Shown: piece after piece, positions 17,064 to 25,774 of the stretch
Layout of the letters: each line of letters begins with the position of its first letter
Numbering within the stretch: the stretch's first letter is position 1
From: GCA-2737665 sp044344795
Lineage (GTDB): Bacteria > Bacteroidota > Bacteroidia > Palsa-965
Direction: 5' to 3'
Length of the DNA stretch: 28,624 nt
Assembly: GCA_044344795.1 (NCBI GenBank)
Contig: JBIJCF010000042.1
Location: 1-28,624 of the forward strand
The notes under the pieces: model-generated
Seen by the model: the letters and a program-made list of their open reading frames with translations, nothing else
The model's database searches: none
What the model was told of the DNA's origin: nothing
Made by a program: the position numbers and the translations under genes

Positions 17064-17095
17064 AAAAGCCGTGGACAGCGTTCTGCGGCTTTTTT
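17064..17095 (+). terminator. Intrinsic terminator after the second adhesin
   Basis: AAAAGCCG pairs with CGGCTTTT (8 bp); a further CAG/CTG pairing closes the upper part with a four-base loop and a small bulge. It is followed by T-rich sequence. It lies 17 bases after the adhesin stop and before the phosphoesterase gene. Confidence 0.85.
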
Positions 17096-17102
17096 ATTTT
17101 AG
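17095..17102 (+). promoter_or_regulatory. Possible -7 element for the phosphoesterase gene, overlapping the terminator T-tract
   Basis: TATTTTAG matches TAnnTTTG except at the seventh position and ends 8 bases before the ATG at 17111. It lies inside the T-rich tail of the terminator, so AT-richness alone could produce it. It is listed because the terminator implies that the downstream gene needs its own promoter. Confidence 0.25.
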
Positions 17103-17110
17103 CGTGCAGG

Positions 17111-17617
17111 ATGAAAAAAGTGCTGATCCTTTCTGACACACACGGTTACATAGATGATCGTATTTTACACTATGCTGGACAGGCTGATGAAGTGTGGCAT
17201 GCCGGAGATGTAGGCGATGAATCAGTCATCAATCAATTGGAGCAAGTGTCGCTAGTTCGCGGTGTATTTGGGAATATCGATGGGCAACAAGTTCGCGCCC
17301 GCTTCCCTGAAATTAATTTGTTTGAATTAGAAGGCTGCAAAATTTTTATCAGTCATATTATCGGTAGGCCGAACTCCTATGTAGCGCGAATGCAAAATAT
17401 AATCCGAGAAGTTCGTCCTCAAATTGTGATCTGCGGGCATTCACACATCTTACTGGTTCAGCATGTTAAGCAGGAATCACATTTGCATATAAATCCCGGT
17501 GCATGCGGGAAACATGGTTTTCACAAAACGAGAACTATGATCAGCTTAGAAATTAATGCAGGAAAACCTCAGAATTTGGCCGTAATTGAACTTGGCCCTC
17601 GCGCAGAAAAAATCTAG
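17111..17617 (+). CDS. Metallophosphoesterase, YfcE/MJ0936 type
   Basis: This 168-residue cytoplasmic calcineurin-like phosphoesterase has the full set of metal ligands: D9 and H11 (SDTHG), D33 (HAGDVGDE), N55 (GNID), H82 (ISH) and H110/H112 (GHSH). Length and motif spacing fit the small MJ0936/YfcE group, phosphodiesterases tested mostly on artificial substrates. The true substrate is unknown. It follows the adhesin terminator, so it is probably an independent unit. Its TAG stop lies in a CTAG that also holds the stop of the convergent DUF4293 gene. Confidence 0.92.
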   Translation: MKKVLILSDTHGYIDDRILHYAGQADEVWHAGDVGDESVINQLEQVSLVRGVFGNIDGQQVRARFPEINLFELEGCKIFISHIIGRPNSYVARMQNIIREVRPQIVICGHSHILLVQHVKQESHLHINPGACGKHGFHKTRTMISLEINAGKPQNLAVIELGPRAEKI

Positions 17618-18030
17618 CGCAGTCGGTCTGCAGAACGCACCATATCGTCATCACGTTTAATGAAATAATACGCTAGTATAAAAAGCGCAGGATTAATTGC
17701 GCTGAAATGAGCACCAAGGCCTGGAGAAAAAGACATCGTTTCCCCTATTACAAAATTTATCAGCGCATAAACAAACGCCAGATACATAACACTCACCGCA
17801 GCACCAATTAAACATAAGCGCATTTGCAGTTTCCTGTTTCTATAATTAATTGCTGCAACTACCGCAATCGAACTAACCACAAACTGTGCTACCAATGGCC
17901 AAATTAAATCAAGCGCAGCTACAGGTGTTGCTGCTGCTGCAACGCCTAAGTTTCCATACGGCACGAAAAATAACAACACTAATAACAGATCAGTAAGCAG
18001 TAGAAAGACGGATTGAATGCGTTGGAACAT
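17614..18030 (-). CDS. DUF4293 family membrane protein
   Basis: This is a 138-residue protein with four predicted transmembrane helices (about 8-25, 40-62, 70-95 and 105-125). It has the family features MFQRIQSVFLLL at the N-terminus, a central basic NRKLQ, and the C-terminal DDDMVRSADRLR. DUF4293 is restricted to Bacteroidota as far as I know and is commonly encoded divergently beside rho, as here; no function is established. A -7 box lies 18 bases upstream of the ATG. The 3' end overlaps the phosphoesterase stop by four bases (CTAG). Confidence 0.88.
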   Translation of the reverse strand: MFQRIQSVFLLLTDLLLVLLFFVPYGNLGVAAAATPVAALDLIWPLVAQFVVSSIAVVAAINYRNRKLQMRLCLIGAAVSVMYLAFVYALINFVIGETMSFSPGLGAHFSAINPALFILAYYFIKRDDDMVRSADRLR

Positions 18031-18048
18031 AGCAGTTATTACTTTTTA

Positions 18049-18056
18049 CAAATTTA
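18049..18056 (-). promoter_or_regulatory. Candidate Bacteroidota -7 promoter element for the DUF4293 gene
   Basis: On the minus strand TAAATTTG matches TAnnTTTG exactly, 18 bases before the ATG at 18030, the same spacing as the box before moxR. The surrounding sequence is AT-rich, so chance is possible. Confidence 0.5.
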
Positions 18057-18269
18057 AAATTTGACGAGCAATCCGTGGAAAATTATATTTTTTCACACAC
18101 GTTGGAACAAAAAAAGTTCGTACTATTGTACTGTATTCTTCCACATGCGATAAGAATAATCGCAAGTTCCGGCAGATATTTCCAATTAACATTTTATTTC
18201 ATTCTCTTCTCTGTTATGCTTCAGTCATAACTATATCAATTCAAAGACGTAAACACTAATTATTTACTC
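18057..18269 (+). other. Long leader/promoter region of rho
   Basis: These roughly 210 non-coding bases before the rho ATG are the longest uninterrupted non-coding stretch in the window. I see no exact TAnnTTTG box on the plus strand. The nearest is TACTATTG at 18121-18128 (one mismatch), with TTGG at 18102 slightly too close for a canonical -33 element. If used, the leader would be about 135 nt. Long rho leaders that allow autoregulation by Rho are known in other bacteria; nothing here proves it. Confidence 0.35.
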
Positions 18270-20056
<1,787 letters not shown>

Positions 20057-20057
<1 letters not shown>

Positions 20058-20542
20058 TGAAACAAGCCGTTAAAACTGGCCTCATTGCAGGCGTAGTCAT
20101 GATGACATTGGAACTACTGGTACTTGTAGTTCCTAATGGTACAGCGACTTCCATACTTCAATATGGAAGTCGCATTGTATTTATTGCTGCCATTTATCTT
20201 GGCATCAAACTCACCAAAGAGAAAGAATTGAACGATACGTTATCGTTTAAAGACGGATTGAAATTTGGTGTATTAACAGCGGCCGTTGCAGGGTTATTGT
20301 TCTCGGCCTATTCATTTGTAGCGTGGACACATTTGGATATGGACATGTACATGACCGAAATGCGCAATGCAGGATTAACGAATTCAAAAATTCGAATTGC
20401 ATTATCTAATCTTACCGAAAGTAACATGCTTTCAGGTGCATTATTCCTTGCCATCACCAACGTGATTATCGGATTCTTCGTTTCGGTGGTAGTAACACTG
20501 CTGTTGCGCAAATCCAACAATCTTCTTATACCAAAGATTTAG
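20057..20542 (+). CDS. DUF4199 family membrane protein
   Basis: This is a 161-residue protein with four predicted transmembrane helices (about 7-26, 33-50, 70-90 and 125-150) and an amphipathic stretch with MYMTEMRNAGLTNSKI between helices 3 and 4. The arrangement fits the Bacteroidota DUF4199 family, for which no function is established. The ATG shares a base with the rho stop (TAATG), so it is almost certainly translated from the rho transcript. The 3' end overlaps the convergent mpl gene by four bases. Confidence 0.8.
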
Positions 20543-21906
20543 ATCTGTAAAGATTGTGCGAGATCGTTAAAATCTACGCCGTCAAAATTTCCTGATGTCA
20601 TCAATAGCAATACGCTGTTGTTCCACTTCTTTTCTCGCAACAAACTTACCATCGCTGAAGAATCATTGCTAACTATGATGTCTTCGCGGGCAAAAGAATT
20701 ACGCACCTGCTCAACAGTAATAGGCGGTAATTTTTTATGTGCTATCGTGTGTGGATTAAAATAAACCAAGGCCTCATCAGCTTCATTCATGGATCCCGCA
20801 TATTGCAACAAAAATTCCGCGGTTAATGAACTAAATGTATGTAGTTCCATACACGCCACTAATTTTCTATTCGGGAATTGCTTACGCACAGCGCCAATTG
20901 TGGCTTTTAGCTTGGAAGGCGAATGCGCAAAGTCTTTGTAGCATGCGAAATTTTCCTCCACACGAACCGGCTCCAAACGTTTAGCTGCGCCTTTAAACGA
21001 TTGAATGGCGAGATCAAAGTCGGATAATGAAATTCCAATTTGTTCACACACCAGACGCGCCGCTTCTAAATTCATCAGATTATGATCACCGAATACTTTC
21101 AATGGAACTGTTGTTCCTGATCGTATCAAAGATGTAACACCATTATCTATACGATGTTCGGGAACACCATAACCAACCGCCGTTACTTGAGGAAACTCCT
21201 CTGCAGCCAGTGCATTCAAATCCGAATCCTGTCTGCAATAAAACAACTTGCCATTCGGTTCAATCAACTGAATAAATTTCCGAAACTGATCGACATACAT
21301 TTCATACGTCGGAAATACGTTGATATGATCCCACGCAATTCCGCTCAATACTGCAATGTGCGGATGATACAAGTGAAATTTCGGTCGTCGATCAATCGGT
21401 GAAGCCAAATACTCATCTCCTTCCAGCACCATATACTTGGCATCGCGGGTCATACGCACCATGGTATCAAAACCTTCCAGTTGCGCACCAACCATGAAGT
21501 CGGCGTCAACTCCACATTTGCGTAGCACGTGTAATATCATGGCCGTGATAGAAGTTTTACCATGACTTCCACCAATAACAATACGTGTTTTATCCTTGCT
21601 TTGCTCGTATAGATATTCGGGATATGAATAGACTTTCAGTCCCAGCTCCTGCGCGCGTATTAACTCCGGATTGTCAGCCCGGGCATGCATTCCTAAAATA
21701 ACGGCATCCAATTCGGAAGTTATAACGTCCGGATTCCAACCGTCATAACTTGGTAGTAGTCCCGCACGCTGCAAACGACTTCTCGAAGGCTCACGAATTT
21801 CATCATCAGATCCGGTAACATGATGACCTTTTTCATGCAATGCCAAAGCCATATTATGCATGGCGCTCCCGCCAATAGCAATGAGGTGAATACGTTCTGT
21901 CTTCAT
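20539..21906 (-). CDS. mpl: Mpl-type Mur ligase (murein tripeptide ligase)
   Basis: This is a 455-residue Mur ligase. Mpl attaches the recycled tripeptide L-Ala-gamma-D-Glu-meso-DAP to UDP-N-acetylmuramic acid, feeding peptidoglycan recycling in the cytoplasm. Features are the N-terminal Rossmann motif IAIGGSAMHNMA (9-20) with TGSDDEI, the ATP loop GGSHGKTS (112-119), GDEYLASPIDRRPKF in the centre, AWDHINVFPTY, and the C-terminal ligase domain. Length is very close to E. coli Mpl (about 457). The IGGSAMHN variant is the form usual in Bacteroidota, often annotated simply as a peptidoglycan synthetase. MurC is the main alternative, but the DEYLASPIDRRPKF region fits Mpl. fabF lies 68 bases upstream on the same strand. 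Confidence 0.9.
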   Translation of the reverse strand: MKTERIHLIAIGGSAMHNMALALHEKGHHVTGSDDEIREPSRSRLQRAGLLPSYDGWNPDVITSELDAVILGMHARADNPELIRAQELGLKVYSYPEYLYEQSKDKTRIVIGGSHGKTSITAMILHVLRKCGVDADFMVGAQLEGFDTMVRMTRDAKYMVLEGDEYLASPIDRRPKFHLYHPHIAVLSGIAWDHINVFPTYEMYVDQFRKFIQLIEPNGKLFYCRQDSDLNALAAEEFPQVTAVGYGVPEHRIDNGVTSLIRSGTTVPLKVFGDHNLMNLEAARLVCEQIGISLSDFDLAIQSFKGAAKRLEPVRVEENFACYKDFAHSPSKLKATIGAVRKQFPNRKLVACMELHTFSSLTAEFLLQYAGSMNEADEALVYFNPHTIAHKKLPPITVEQVRNSFAREDIIVSNDSSAMVSLLREKKWNNSVLLLMTSGNFDGVDFNDLAQSLQI

Positions 21907-21910
21907 GAAA

Positions 21911-21918
21911 TAAACTTA
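21911..21918 (-). promoter_or_regulatory. Weak candidate -7 element for mpl
   Basis: Minus-strand TAAGTTTA differs from TAnnTTTG only in the last base, and lies four bases before the mpl ATG. That spacing would give a leaderless message. Low confidence; mpl may instead be read from the fabF promoter. Confidence 0.2.
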
Positions 21919-21974
21919 ACGATAACGCGTATATCTAATTTTGCGATATCGTATCGTTTATTCACACAACAATG

Positions 21975-23219
21975 TTATTCACTCCACTTTTTGAAAATAG
22001 AAATAGCGTTGTGACCTCCAAAACCGAACGTATTACTCATTGCAATATTGACTTCCCGCTGCACGGCAGTATTCGGTGTTATGTTGATTCCCTGCGGCAA
22101 TTCCGGATCGGGTTCAGAGAAATTGATCGTTGGTGGAATACTATTGGAACGTATCGCGGCAACACAAGCAATGGCTTCTACAGCTCCTGCTGCACCAAGC
22201 AAGTGACCTGTCATCGATTTGGTTGAACTCATATGAATGGATTCAACAGCAGATCCTGCCATCAACTTAATGGCCTTCAATTCTGCAATATCACCATTCG
22301 GCGTTGATGTTCCGTGCGTGTTAATGTAGTTGATGTCTGAAAATTGAATTTGTGCATCATCCAGAGCCATCTGCATGGCCAGTTGCGCACCAAGACCTTC
22401 AGGATGAACAGAAGTTAAATGATACGCATCTGCAGACATACCGCAACCAATCACTTCGGCATAGATAGTTGCGCCTCGTTTTTTAGCATGTTCCAATTCC
22501 TCCAAAACCAATGCACCTGCCCCCTCGCCCATTACAAATCCATCACGGTGTGCATCATAAGGTCGTGAGGCAGTTTCCGGTGAATCATTTCTTGTGGATA
22601 ACGCTTTCAATGCATTAAAACCGCCAATTCCCGATTCGCAGATCGGTGCTTCACTTCCACCCGTAATTATTGCGTCTGCTTTTCCCCAACGGATGTAATT
22701 GAATGCATCCATAATGGCCGTGTTGGAGGAAGCACATGCAGAAACAGCGGTGTAGTTTATACCGCGCAATTCAAACTTCATGGAAATATAACCCGAAGTA
22801 ATATCAATCAATGTCTTTGGAATAAAGAAAGGATTGAATCGTGGAATTCCGTTTCCTGTTGCAAATTCGGATATCTGTTCCTGCAACGTATAAAGTCCGC
22901 CATTACCACTCGCCCAAATGACACCAATCCTGTTTTTATTTCCCGTTACCAATATTCCCGATTCCTGAATGGCTTGCTCGCAAGCAGCCATAGCATACCA
23001 TGTAACAGGATCCATTTTTCGTAACTGACTGCGTTCAATATATACTTCAGGATTAAAGTTTTTCAACTCGCAGGCAAACTGTGTTTTGAAATTAGTTGCG
23101 TCGAAGCGCTGAATACGTGAAGCACCGGAAACTCCATTAAAAAGATTCGTAGTAAACTCGGAAACTGAATTTCCCAAAGGAGTAATAGCTCCCATTCCTG
23201 TAATGACCACTCGTTTCAT
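21975..23219 (-). CDS. fabF: Beta-ketoacyl-[acyl-carrier-protein] synthase II (FabF)
   Basis: This 414-residue condensing enzyme elongates fatty acyl chains by condensing acyl-enzyme with malonyl-ACP. The catalytic Cys-His-His triad and lysine are in place: C162 (SACASSN), H302 (NTHGTSTPNGD), K334 and H339 (STKSMTGHL), with the glycine-rich NTFGFGGHN near the C-terminus. The start is taken at MKRVVITGMGAITP, the conserved family N-terminus; an adjacent ATG at 23222 is also possible, and an upstream in-frame start at 23285 adds 22 unrelated residues that overlap the divergent gene. There is no acpP or other fab gene next to it here, unlike the frequent acpP-fabF order. Confidence 0.95.
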   Translation of the reverse strand: MKRVVITGMGAITPLGNSVSEFTTNLFNGVSGASRIQRFDATNFKTQFACELKNFNPEVYIERSQLRKMDPVTWYAMAACEQAIQESGILVTGNKNRIGVIWASGNGGLYTLQEQISEFATGNGIPRFNPFFIPKTLIDITSGYISMKFELRGINYTAVSACASSNTAIMDAFNYIRWGKADAIITGGSEAPICESGIGGFNALKALSTRNDSPETASRPYDAHRDGFVMGEGAGALVLEELEHAKKRGATIYAEVIGCGMSADAYHLTSVHPEGLGAQLAMQMALDDAQIQFSDINYINTHGTSTPNGDIAELKAIKLMAGSAVESIHMSSTKSMTGHLLGAAGAVEAIACVAAIRSNSIPPTINFSEPDPELPQGINITPNTAVQREVNIAMSNTFGFGGHNAISIFKKWSE

Positions 23220-23267
23220 CATGAGGTGAAAATACGAAGCACTATAGAATGCACGAAGCGAAATGTG

Positions 23268-23275
23268 TATTTTTA
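23268..23275 (+). promoter_or_regulatory. Possible -7 element for the small membrane protein gene
   Basis: TATTTTTA differs from TAnnTTTG in the last position and ends 15 bases before the ATG at 23291, a spacing similar to the better boxes in this window. It lies in the 71-base divergent region between fabF and this gene. Confidence 0.3.
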
Positions 23276-23290
23276 ACCAACACAAGGCTT

Positions 23291-23617
23291 ATGAAAATAT
23301 TATCGATACTTGCCATAATGCTCAGTACAATCGGAGTATTCATTTCCCTCATGATAATGGGCAAATCGGAATGTAGCTGTGCTGCTTCTAACTTTTTTGA
23401 AGGCAGTTTAATTCCTGACGAAGCTATTATTGGAGGAATTATTATGCTATTGATTTCCTTGTTTTTTATGGTCTTCTCCGTTGTTGCGGCAGTTTCCACA
23501 TTCCGCGAAAAACCTCCCATGCTTGCAGAAACAGGATTGAAAGAGTATCCGCCATTGGAACAACAGGCAACAGATAAGAACACAACTACTAACGACTACC
23601 AAAATCCTTTTAAGTAA
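23291..23617 (+). CDS. Small two-helix membrane protein, unknown function
   Basis: This 108-residue protein is not recognised as any family. It has two strongly hydrophobic helices (about 2-24 and 47-72) separated by a short loop with three cysteines (ECSCAAS) that is probably periplasmic, and a polar C-terminal tail with proline and Gln/Asn (PPLEQQAT, ending DYQNPFK), probably cytoplasmic. The ATG at 23291 puts the first helix at the N-terminus; an in-frame upstream ATG at 23249 would add 14 residues and intrude on the fabF promoter region. It ends directly against the start of the next gene with no spacer, so the two are likely co-translated. Confidence 0.65.
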   Translation: MKILSILAIMLSTIGVFISLMIMGKSECSCAASNFFEGSLIPDEAIIGGIIMLLISLFFMVFSVVAAVSTFREKPPMLAETGLKEYPPLEQQATDKNTTTNDYQNPFK

Positions 23618-24442
23618 ATGAATTTACACACGATTGATACCGGCTTTTTTAAATTAGACGGTGGTGCCATGCACGGAGTTGTCCCCAAAAGTATGTGGAG
23701 CAAAAAAAACGCCGCCGATGAAAATAACATGTGCAATTGGGCTATGCGTTGTTTGTTGGTGGAGAGCGGCGATCGTTTAATTCTTATCGATAATGGAATT
23801 GGCGATAAACAAGATGCCAAATTTTTTAGTTATTATTTTCTCAATGGTGATGCCACTCTGGATAAATCATTAAAGCAAAAGGGATTTCACCGGGATGATA
23901 TTACAGATGTATTTTTAACGCACCTGCATTTTGATCATTGCGGAGGCAGCATAGATAAAAACGGTAAAACCGCTTTTAAGAATGCAACTTACTGGAGCAA
24001 TGAATTTCATTGGGATTGGGCTACAAAACCGAATGCACGAGAGAAAGCATCATTTTTAAAAGAAAATATTTTGCCGATACAAGAAAGCGGGCAACTTAAA
24101 TTCTTGAAGGAAGGGGAACAGCTTATGAACGGTTTTGACATTTGGTTTACGTATGGTCATACCGGAGCGATGATGCTGCCGCGTATATCGTACAAGGGAA
24201 AAACAGTAGTCTTTATGGCTGATCTGCTGCCTTCTGCGGCCCATGTCCCGTTGCCATGGATTATGGCATACGATACGCAACCATTGAAAACACTGGAAGA
24301 AAAAGAAGTGTTTTTACCAAAAGCAGCTTCCGAAAACTATGTATTGTTCTTCGAGCACGACGCGCAACACGAATGTTGCACCTTAATTCAGACAGATCGT
24401 GGAGTGAGCGTAGACCGTACCTTTCGACTTTCAGAATTATAA
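23618..24442 (+). CDS. Metallo-beta-lactamase-fold hydrolase
   Basis: This is a 274-residue MBL-fold hydrolase with a complete binuclear zinc site: THLHFDHCGG (H102, H104, D106, H107), H181 in GHTGAMM, D202 in MADLLP and H247 in FEHDAQ. The overall plan (N-terminal DNGIGDK loop, HxHxDH, then the long segment before GHT) resembles the lactonase-like group of MBL proteins, but the substrate cannot be read from sequence and quorum-lactone hydrolysis should not be assumed. No signal peptide, so cytoplasmic. The ATG immediately follows the stop of the small membrane protein gene; 22 bases separate it from the GT-C-like gene. Confidence 0.9.
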   Translation: MNLHTIDTGFFKLDGGAMHGVVPKSMWSKKNAADENNMCNWAMRCLLVESGDRLILIDNGIGDKQDAKFFSYYFLNGDATLDKSLKQKGFHRDDITDVFLTHLHFDHCGGSIDKNGKTAFKNATYWSNEFHWDWATKPNAREKASFLKENILPIQESGQLKFLKEGEQLMNGFDIWFTYGHTGAMMLPRISYKGKTVVFMADLLPSAAHVPLPWIMAYDTQPLKTLEEKEVFLPKAASENYVLFFEHDAQHECCTLIQTDRGVSVDRTFRLSEL

Positions 24443-24464
24443 TACAAGCGGCCGCTTTTAACCG

Positions 24465-25760
24465 TTGATCTACTTAGGAAAACAATCCAAATTACAACAA
24501 CTGCTGTGTAGCAACAACAGCGGAAGGGTCGCGATAGTGCGGCTCTATATTGAAGGCAGCTTGCTTGCTACATTGGGTATTATATTGTTACATCAATGGA
24601 ATGTTTTTACTAAAGTAGAACATACTATGCTTAGTGCAGTAGATGCACAACAGTATAAAGCATACGGTGATTATTTACTTGATATAGGTGGTTACGCTTC
24701 TACTACTCGACCGTACTTGTATCCATTACTTGTTGCAGGATTATCCAAACTAGGCGGCATTCAACTACTGTGGTGCTTTCAATTTGTACTTCATGTAGCC
24801 GGCGGAATGCTATTATTCGCAACTAACCGAAATACATTACGATCGACTATGCTTTGGTTTGCGATCGTCGTGTTGTATGGCATGCATCCAACATTACTGG
24901 TTCAAACCGGTCACGCGTTAACCGAAAGCATCGTTTCATTTTTAATGTGCTTATTAGTGTATGTTCAGTTTTCCAATTCATCTGGAAAAATCTCGCAAAG
25001 TATTTTAATAATCGGAATAGCTTCGGTAATAAAGCCTTTATTTCTGTACCTATACTTAGGAATTCTTGCTATGGTATTTTATCGTGCGTTAAAAACGAAT
25101 TCAGGACGTTCTATTTTTAAAATTCCGGTGATAGCATCCATCATCATCATAATGACACAACCTGTGCTAATGAAAATTCAGCAGGGATGTTTTTTCTTTT
25201 CCAAGATTGGAAGCATCACCATTCATGACTATTATTTGCAACTACTTTATGCACGCGTAGAGGGCATTTCCTTTCCGTTACAAAGCGGACCGAAGAAAAA
25301 TGATGCACAACAAATTGCAACTGCAACTGCAGCATGGACGACGGGAGACATTTTATCATATGCAGCGCAACATCCCGTTAATGCAGTGTTTACCGGGATT
25401 GAAACGATCTTCTCTAATCTCGATTCAGGATCTCAACTTTTACCGGGTAACAAAGAAACACTTCCGATGTTGCACGGTTGGGCGAAAGCAGTGCGCAAAT
25501 TTTCGGTTGGCTTTCACCTGCTTGCCGTGTTAGGAATAATTATTATTGCCTTCAAAAAATCGTTAAAAAACCGGTTGGCAGAAAACGCAATACCACTGAT
25601 TACCCTATTGTACATTATCATCACTTCGGGAATCAGTTTTTGGCAAGGCGATCGTTTGGTCATAATAGCATTACCGATTTGGATCATCGTGTATGCGACG
25701 GTATTCAAATTAGTGGTGAGTACGTTACGAAGCAAACTACATGAAGTTCAACATAAATAA
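24465..25760 (+). CDS. Polytopic membrane protein, probable GT-C type glycosyltransferase
   Basis: This is a 431-residue protein with about eight to ten hydrophobic helices. After the first helix (about 28-44) an extracytoplasmic loop carries an acidic residue (VDAQQY, D60) and then RPYLYPLLVAG (82-92), and later LTESIVSFL (152-160). This is the general pattern of GT39/ArnT-like GT-C transferases, which use lipid-linked sugar donors on the periplasmic side. The match is by pattern only and the protein is shorter than typical ArnT. There is no ATG near the beginning; TTG at 24465, 22 bases after the MBL stop, is the best start and keeps the first helix intact. It ends 14 bases from the convergent priA. 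Confidence 0.65.
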   Translation: MIYLGKQSKLQQLLCSNNSGRVAIVRLYIEGSLLATLGIILLHQWNVFTKVEHTMLSAVDAQQYKAYGDYLLDIGGYASTTRPYLYPLLVAGLSKLGGIQLLWCFQFVLHVAGGMLLFATNRNTLRSTMLWFAIVVLYGMHPTLLVQTGHALTESIVSFLMCLLVYVQFSNSSGKISQSILIIGIASVIKPLFLYLYLGILAMVFYRALKTNSGRSIFKIPVIASIIIIMTQPVLMKIQQGCFFFSKIGSITIHDYYLQLLYARVEGISFPLQSGPKKNDAQQIATATAAWTTGDILSYAAQHPVNAVFTGIETIFSNLDSGSQLLPGNKETLPMLHGWAKAVRKFSVGFHLLAVLGIIIIAFKKSLKNRLAENAIPLITLLYIIITSGISFWQGDRLVIIALPIWIIVYATVFKLVVSTLRSKLHEVQHK

Positions 25761-25774
25761 CCGCGACTTATACA

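Noticed and set aside
21936..21943. Exact plus-strand TAATTTTG promoter-like box between mpl and fabF
   Set aside because: It points into the antisense of fabF and there is no plus-strand gene downstream; AT-rich spacer makes a chance match likely.
21944..21956. Inverted repeat CGATA-TCG-TATCG in the fabF-mpl spacer
   Set aside because: A five-base stem with a three-base loop and no T-run; not a credible terminator.
23220..23285. N-terminal extension of FabF
   Set aside because: The added 22 residues do not resemble the family, and the conserved MKRVVITGMG start lies at 23219; the extension would also overlap the divergent gene's promoter region.
24446..24457. 12-base perfect palindrome containing GCGGCCGC before the GT-C-like gene
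   Set aside because: As RNA it could form only a four-base stem with a four-base loop followed by four T; too weak for a terminator, and a single palindrome is not evidence of a binding site or cloning artefact.
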